This document shows, one piece after another, positions 51,501 through 57,500 of a stretch of DNA of 64,000 nucleotides. Numbering within the stretch: position 1 is the stretch's first letter; each line of letters begins with the position of its first letter. The notes under the pieces are model-generated. The model ran no database searches. It was not told the origin of the DNA and saw only the letters and a list, made by a program, of their open reading frames with translations. A program made the translations under genes and the position numbers. This DNA comes from Petaurus breviceps papuanus (lineage: Eukaryota > Chordata > Mammalia > Diprotodontia > Petauridae), in contig JAMXIF010000086.1 in the NCBI GenBank assembly GCA_028583685.1, positions 16,418,312 through 16,482,311 of the forward strand. The letters run 5' to 3'.

Positions 51501-54500
51501 ACTGAGAAGTTTCTATTTGTTTTTAATTAGGCTGTTGGTGTAGTCAAGGTGAGAACTGATGAGGGTCTAAATTAAATTAGGGTGTGGTAGCAGTGGGGGG
51601 AAGATGGGAGAGATGTTGTGGAGTTTGAATTAACAAACCTTGGCAGCTAATTGAATACATATGTGCAGAGAGACAACCCATGAGAGAGACTGAAGAAGTG
51701 AGGATATTCAAGGGTGTGAACATAGGCACTTCTATAGAAGGATGGTGGTGCCCTGAAAAGAAATAGAAAAGTTCATGAGGGGAGTGGTTTTGAGATGGAC
51801 AGATAAGAAGTTCTCTTTCAGACATGTTGAATTTGAGGTACTTAGGGGCTAGTGAGTTGAACGTGTCCAGTAAGCAGCTGGTGTTATAGAATTGAAACTC
51901 AGGAGGAGATTCTGGGGCTAGATATACAGACCATGGAATCATTTTCCTAGAAATGATGATTAAATCTTTGGGAGCTAATGAAGTTACTGAGAAAGATTAG
52001 AGAGAGATGACAGAACCATGAGGTACACTCACAATTAGGTAGCATGATATCAATAATGATCGAGCAAAGGAAACAGAGAAGTGAGATGGACAGGAGAACT
52101 GAAAGTACAGTGTCATGAAAATCCAGAGGAGAGAGAGTATCCAGTAGGTAAGAGTCGTTACTAGAGTCAAATGCTACCAAAGGTTCAAGTCTGATAAAGA
52201 TTAGAAAAGGTTGTTTAGATTTGACTATTAAAAGGTCATTGGTAACTTTGAAGAGAACAGTCTGAGTTAATAATGGGTACAGTTGGAAGTCAGGGGGCAG
52301 AGGGCTGAAATCGATCAGTAAACGTTTTTTAAGCACCTGCTGTGTTTCAGGCACTGTGCTAAGTTCCGGGGAGGTGCGTCCCTCTTTTGCCCCAGAAGAG
52401 TCAAAAATGATCCCTGCCCTCAAGGTGCTTGTGGTATAATCAGGGAGACAACATTCAAATATATGTACAAAGTGAGCTGTAATGTAGGATAAATACGAAA
52501 TTACTAACAGAGGCAAAGCACTGAAATTAAGCCTTCTTGTAGAAGGTGAGATTTTAGTGGGACTTTAAGAAGTGAATGAGAAGCAGTTGAAGGAAGTGAG
52601 AGCTTTCTAGTAATTTGACTGGAGAAGAAGAAAAAAGATATAAAGGACAATAGCTTAAAAACATGATATGGTCAAGTGTGGTGTTTTTGTTTTTTCGTTT
52701 ATTTTTTTAAGGATGGTGAGACTTGAGTATTTATAGGAATCAAGGAAGGAGCCCTGAGATGAAAAGATGAAAAATTAGAGAAAGATGTGGTATGATAATA
52801 AGGATAATGTGCTAGAAGAAATAAAGAAGTAATGGTGCATATAAAATCCCGCTAAGAAAGAAGGGCTACCACTTCAAAAGAGACTGGACTAAAGAAGGCA
52901 AGAATGGGGCTGACATCAAGAGGTTTTGACCTTTAGAGAAAGAAAAAAGATGGAGCTTATGGTGAATGGCCTCTTTTGTCAATGAAGTTTGAGACAAGAC
53001 CCTTTTGAGGTGGTACAGGGAAAAGTTATGTAGCAAGTTTGTGTAGAAAGCTTGGGAAAAAGAAGGGAAATTTTATTTGATGCATATGCTGGAGGAATGC
53101 AGTAGAAAATCAGCTGGGGAAGAGAAAACCTTGACTTGTCGCAATGGGGGCCCGGTTGAGATTAGATAACATACATAGTGCATCCAGTCATCATAGCTGC
53201 ATGACTTCTCTAGCTTTATTCAGCTATATATGAGTAGAAGTGGAAGAAACAGATGGTAGGAATAAGCCAGGGTTTTGACATTAAGTGGGTGAGGGATTTG
53301 AGAATAGAGTATAATGTAACTTTGAATTTAATCAGTTCTCAAGTCAAGATTGAGAAAAGAAGAAAGTAAACTAAAGTAGTGGTGATGACCTTAAGGAATA
53401 CTGAGGGGTGGCAATACTAGAGATTATAATGAGGATCACTAATAGGTTTAGGAAGAGGAGGGAGGCATGGAGATGGAATTATAGGACATTTTGATTGGAT
53501 AAAAGAATTTCAGAATTCTCAATCATGGTTATAGGTGATGATGAAATCAAATGTGTGACTGGTAGAATTGAAGAGTAGATCAGGAGAATTGAGATTAAGG
53601 AACCACAGGCTAAAATATCTGGGGGGACATAAATGAGTGCTAACGTCCCCAAGTACATGTGAGCCAGGTACTAAATTCCTTGAGAAAGAAGTGAGATTGA
53701 TCATTAATGGCCCCCAGAATCTGGATTAGATGATTTACCTGCCTCAGAGCAGGAGAGGTTGCTGGATCATGGTGGCAGAATCAGGTCCAGAAGTGACATT
53801 GAACAAGTCTGCCAACTCTCTCTCCCTCCTCATATCAGAAGACATGAAAGAAGGTGCAGGAAAGATAGAAGAGGAGAATGGCTTGGGATACTTTTGTCTT
53901 TTGAAGGCAGCCAAGTTTCTCTGAGTGCCAGAAAGCAATGGTGGAGTAAGAAAGAATGAAGACACCAGGATAATGCCAAGGTTATGAACCTGGGAGCCCA
54001 AAAGAATGTCTGTGCCTTTATGGGAAATAGCAAAGTTTGGAAGAGGGGATGGCTTGGGAAGAAATAGAAGTTCAATTTTAGACATATTTAGTTTAAGATG
54101 TCTCTAGGACATCCAGGTTGAAATGTCCAATAGGCAATTGATGCCGGCCTGGGACCCAGGGGAGAGAGTGAGGCTGGATGCAAGCCATTTATAGAGTGAT
54201 ACAGACATGTGCATCATCACCACGCAGATATGTAGCACCCATGGGAGCTCATGAAGTTACAGAAAGTGTGTGGAGAGAAAAGATAAAGGGGTTTAGGACA
54301 GAGCCTTGAATAACACTTGCAATTAAGGGACATGATGTGGATGATGTGCCAGCAAAGGAGACCAAAAGAAGTCAGAAATGGGAGAGAGGAATGCTAGAAA
54401 AAGAAATGGGATGATAATATAAGCAAGATGTAAAGGTCAGGCAGAATATTTTCTGGAGGCAGAAGAGGGAGTCAGCAAAAAGGAAGAACTTGAAACTGTC

Positions 54501-57500
54501 TTGGTGGGGCAGGGCCCTGAATGAGTCAGAGGGGCTGAGATTCAGGGCAGTTCTCCACTGTTACTTTTAGCAAGGAAAACCACCTCTTCCAATGGAGAGG
54601 CCTCAAAACTCTTTTTCCACAATGTACACTCTCTACAATCTGAGACTAATTTCACATAAGTTATTGTAGATTTAGTTTGTTTTACTTCATGTACCTAACA
54701 TCTAGAGGGAGAATAGGCTAATGCAAAACATCCTTATTGCAAGACAAAACACAATTGTACATGTTAGTAATACTTTTTTTCCTTTAATTTTTTTTGAAGG
54801 AGCTTTTGAATTTGTAACAAAAATGTGGGCAGAAGTACAGTATGTGTCATTTTTTTTTAGTTTAAATGTTATTAATCATTTTTTTCTCTCAGAAGAGAAC
54901 TTCTGAATTCAGTTAAAATTGAAATCTAGCATGCAAACCATAATTATTTAATTTATATTACCTATTAGATTATATCAAGAGAAAAATTTTTTTTCTTTTA
55001 ACTCTGACTGGATTTTAATCTCTGTGGGGCACTACTTGTTTGGGAATCTGAAGACTATTTTAAAAAATTGAATTAGAGGTCAAGAAAAAAATTTAAAGAA
55101 AACCAGTGGTTTGACATTCTCAGCTTGTTATTCAAAGATTGCTTTTCTTAAGAATCAGAACCTTGCTGTTAAAAATAACTTTTCTATTCTAGAAATATGG
55201 GACAGACTGCAGTGTAACAAAAGGCCAATTGCTTAGTATTGTCATTCATTATTACTCAAAAATGTTTTAAATTCTCCTTTATATGCCAGGTAATTTTTTT
55301 TAATATTCCTTTAAGTGAAATCAATGACAACAATAAAGGTCGGAAGATGTTGGAGAAGATGGGTTGGAAAAAAGGAGAAGGCCTAGGAAAGGATGGTGGA
55401 GGAATGAAAACTCCAGTAAGTCTTCTGTTTTCAAGTCCTAATTTACTTGCCAGTACAAATTTTATTTTAAGAAGAAAGTTTTAAAGGAACTCCTGGTATA
55501 AAGTTAGAATAGCAAATGTTATTTCATTGAGCCATAATGTGCCTCAATTTTGAGTTTTTTAATTGCTTGCCTGAACATTCAGGAGCTGAACCCCCATACT
55601 ACTGTTTCAACCAGGTTCTTTTAACCTCTGTCTTGATCATCATACTTCAGTGTAACTGGTTTCCTTTTTTATCCTAAGTATTTGATTCATTTAAAAAATT
55701 ATTCTGAGGAGCCCTTAGGTTTTACCAGACTGTCAGACAGGTCCATGATGCAAAAAAAGTTTAAAAACCTCTGGCTTAAAAATCCATTCCAAGTTGTGAA
55801 GAAATCACTTACAAGGGGCAGCTAGGTGGTACAGTGAATAGAGCACCAGCCCTGGAGTCAGGAGGACCTGAGTTCAAATCCAGCCTCAGACACAACATAA
55901 AAACTAACTGTGTGACCTTGGGCAAGTCACTTAACCCCAGTTGCCCCCCAAAAAGCAAAAAAAAAAAAAGAGGAAGAAGAAGAAATCACTTACAAACTCC
56001 TATACAAATGTGAATTATTGTTAGGAGGCTCATACTTAGCAGCTAACATTTTATATATCTCCTTCCCTACCCCAACCCACCTGAAGACACTTGAATCCCA
56101 ACAGGGAACAGGATACTGACAAACCAACCGTCTTCCTCTTCCATCACCTCTCCCTCCATCCTTCAGTGGGATAACTCAGGACCTTCCTTCATTCTGACCC
56201 CCTGCCTACTACCTACTTCTTAATAGTTTGTGGGGAACATGTCTGCTAACATCAAGAATGATTAAGGAGTAACCAACTACAGTCCTTTGATTAATATGGT
56301 AGATCACTGGGCCCTACCTTCTGTCCTGCTGATATACCTGCTAGGCCTTCAGATACTGCCATCTGACCTGCCTTTAGCACCCTAAGTTGCTCTGAACTTT
56401 CATAGGTAAAGCCTCCTATATGTATAATAAATACCTCCCACAAATAAAGTGAGTGCTCCTGGAGAGTATGAACTGTCTTGTTTTCTGCCTGTGCCCTTAC
56501 CTAGCACCATGTTATACTTGTGTTAATACAGAAGCACTTAACAAATGCTTTTCCAGTACTATACCAACTGTCCTCATCAAGAAAGAAGGCCTTAAATAAA
56601 CTGTACAATTCACTTTTTTTTTAAATGAATCTCGGTTCAGTTTATAGATAAGCAGATTCTGTTAGCCTATGATCCTGTGTACAGTTCATTAAGTAGAGAA
56701 GGTATGGAAAACCTAGGAGACAAAGAGGAGCAGTGTGGCATTGTGCGTCCTAGATACTTAATTTGAATCCTAGTTTTGCTATTCAGTAATTGAATGACCT
56801 TGACCAAGTTACTTGACCTTTCTAGGTCTTGGTTTCCTCATTGCAAGTTCCATAATAATCACTTGGTACCCTAAATAATGAGTGAGTGATTTTTCAATGC
56901 ATTTGTAACTTAAATTTTCTCATTTTTCCCCAGTCAAACTGGTCGACCCATAGTCCTTAAGAAAATGAAAAACATCTTCTCTTTAAGGTTCCGATTGTAG
57001 AATTTTCCCTATGGTATTCAGGTCTTTTCAGGAAAATAACAACCCAACGGCTGAACATGTTAGTTGGAGGCCAGGCAGGGGTTTGATGACTAGTGCTTCT
57101 GCTTTTAGTCACTGTTGGGAATAGCATTCTGAAACATCTCAAGATGAAATTAGACAGTTACTTAGGAAAGTATAGTGTGTCCCGATTTCATGACAAAGCA
57201 TGATGATATAGGGAAAAAATGATAGGAAATTACATGCACAGTGGTGTGTGGCCTTACATATATTTGATGCATGTTATATCATTCTTATTGTGTCAGTCTT
57301 AAATCATATAACTCCATTCAAGGGCTAAGTTAAAAAGCAAATTTCAATTTATTTAGAATTATATGGTGGCTCTTAAATAAGATTATTGAATTTTTAAAAC
57401 AGATCCAGCTTCAACTGAGACGGACACATGCAGGCTTGGGGACAGGGAAACCATCTTCAATTGAAGATGTGCAACTCTTCCAAAGTAAAAACAAAAAGAA

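Noticed and set aside
51947-52516. 189-codon minus-strand ORF, the longest in the window
   Set aside because: It translates decayed L2/L3 LINE coding (3' end and RT-derived parts) and crosses a nested L2 boundary, so it is not a host gene.
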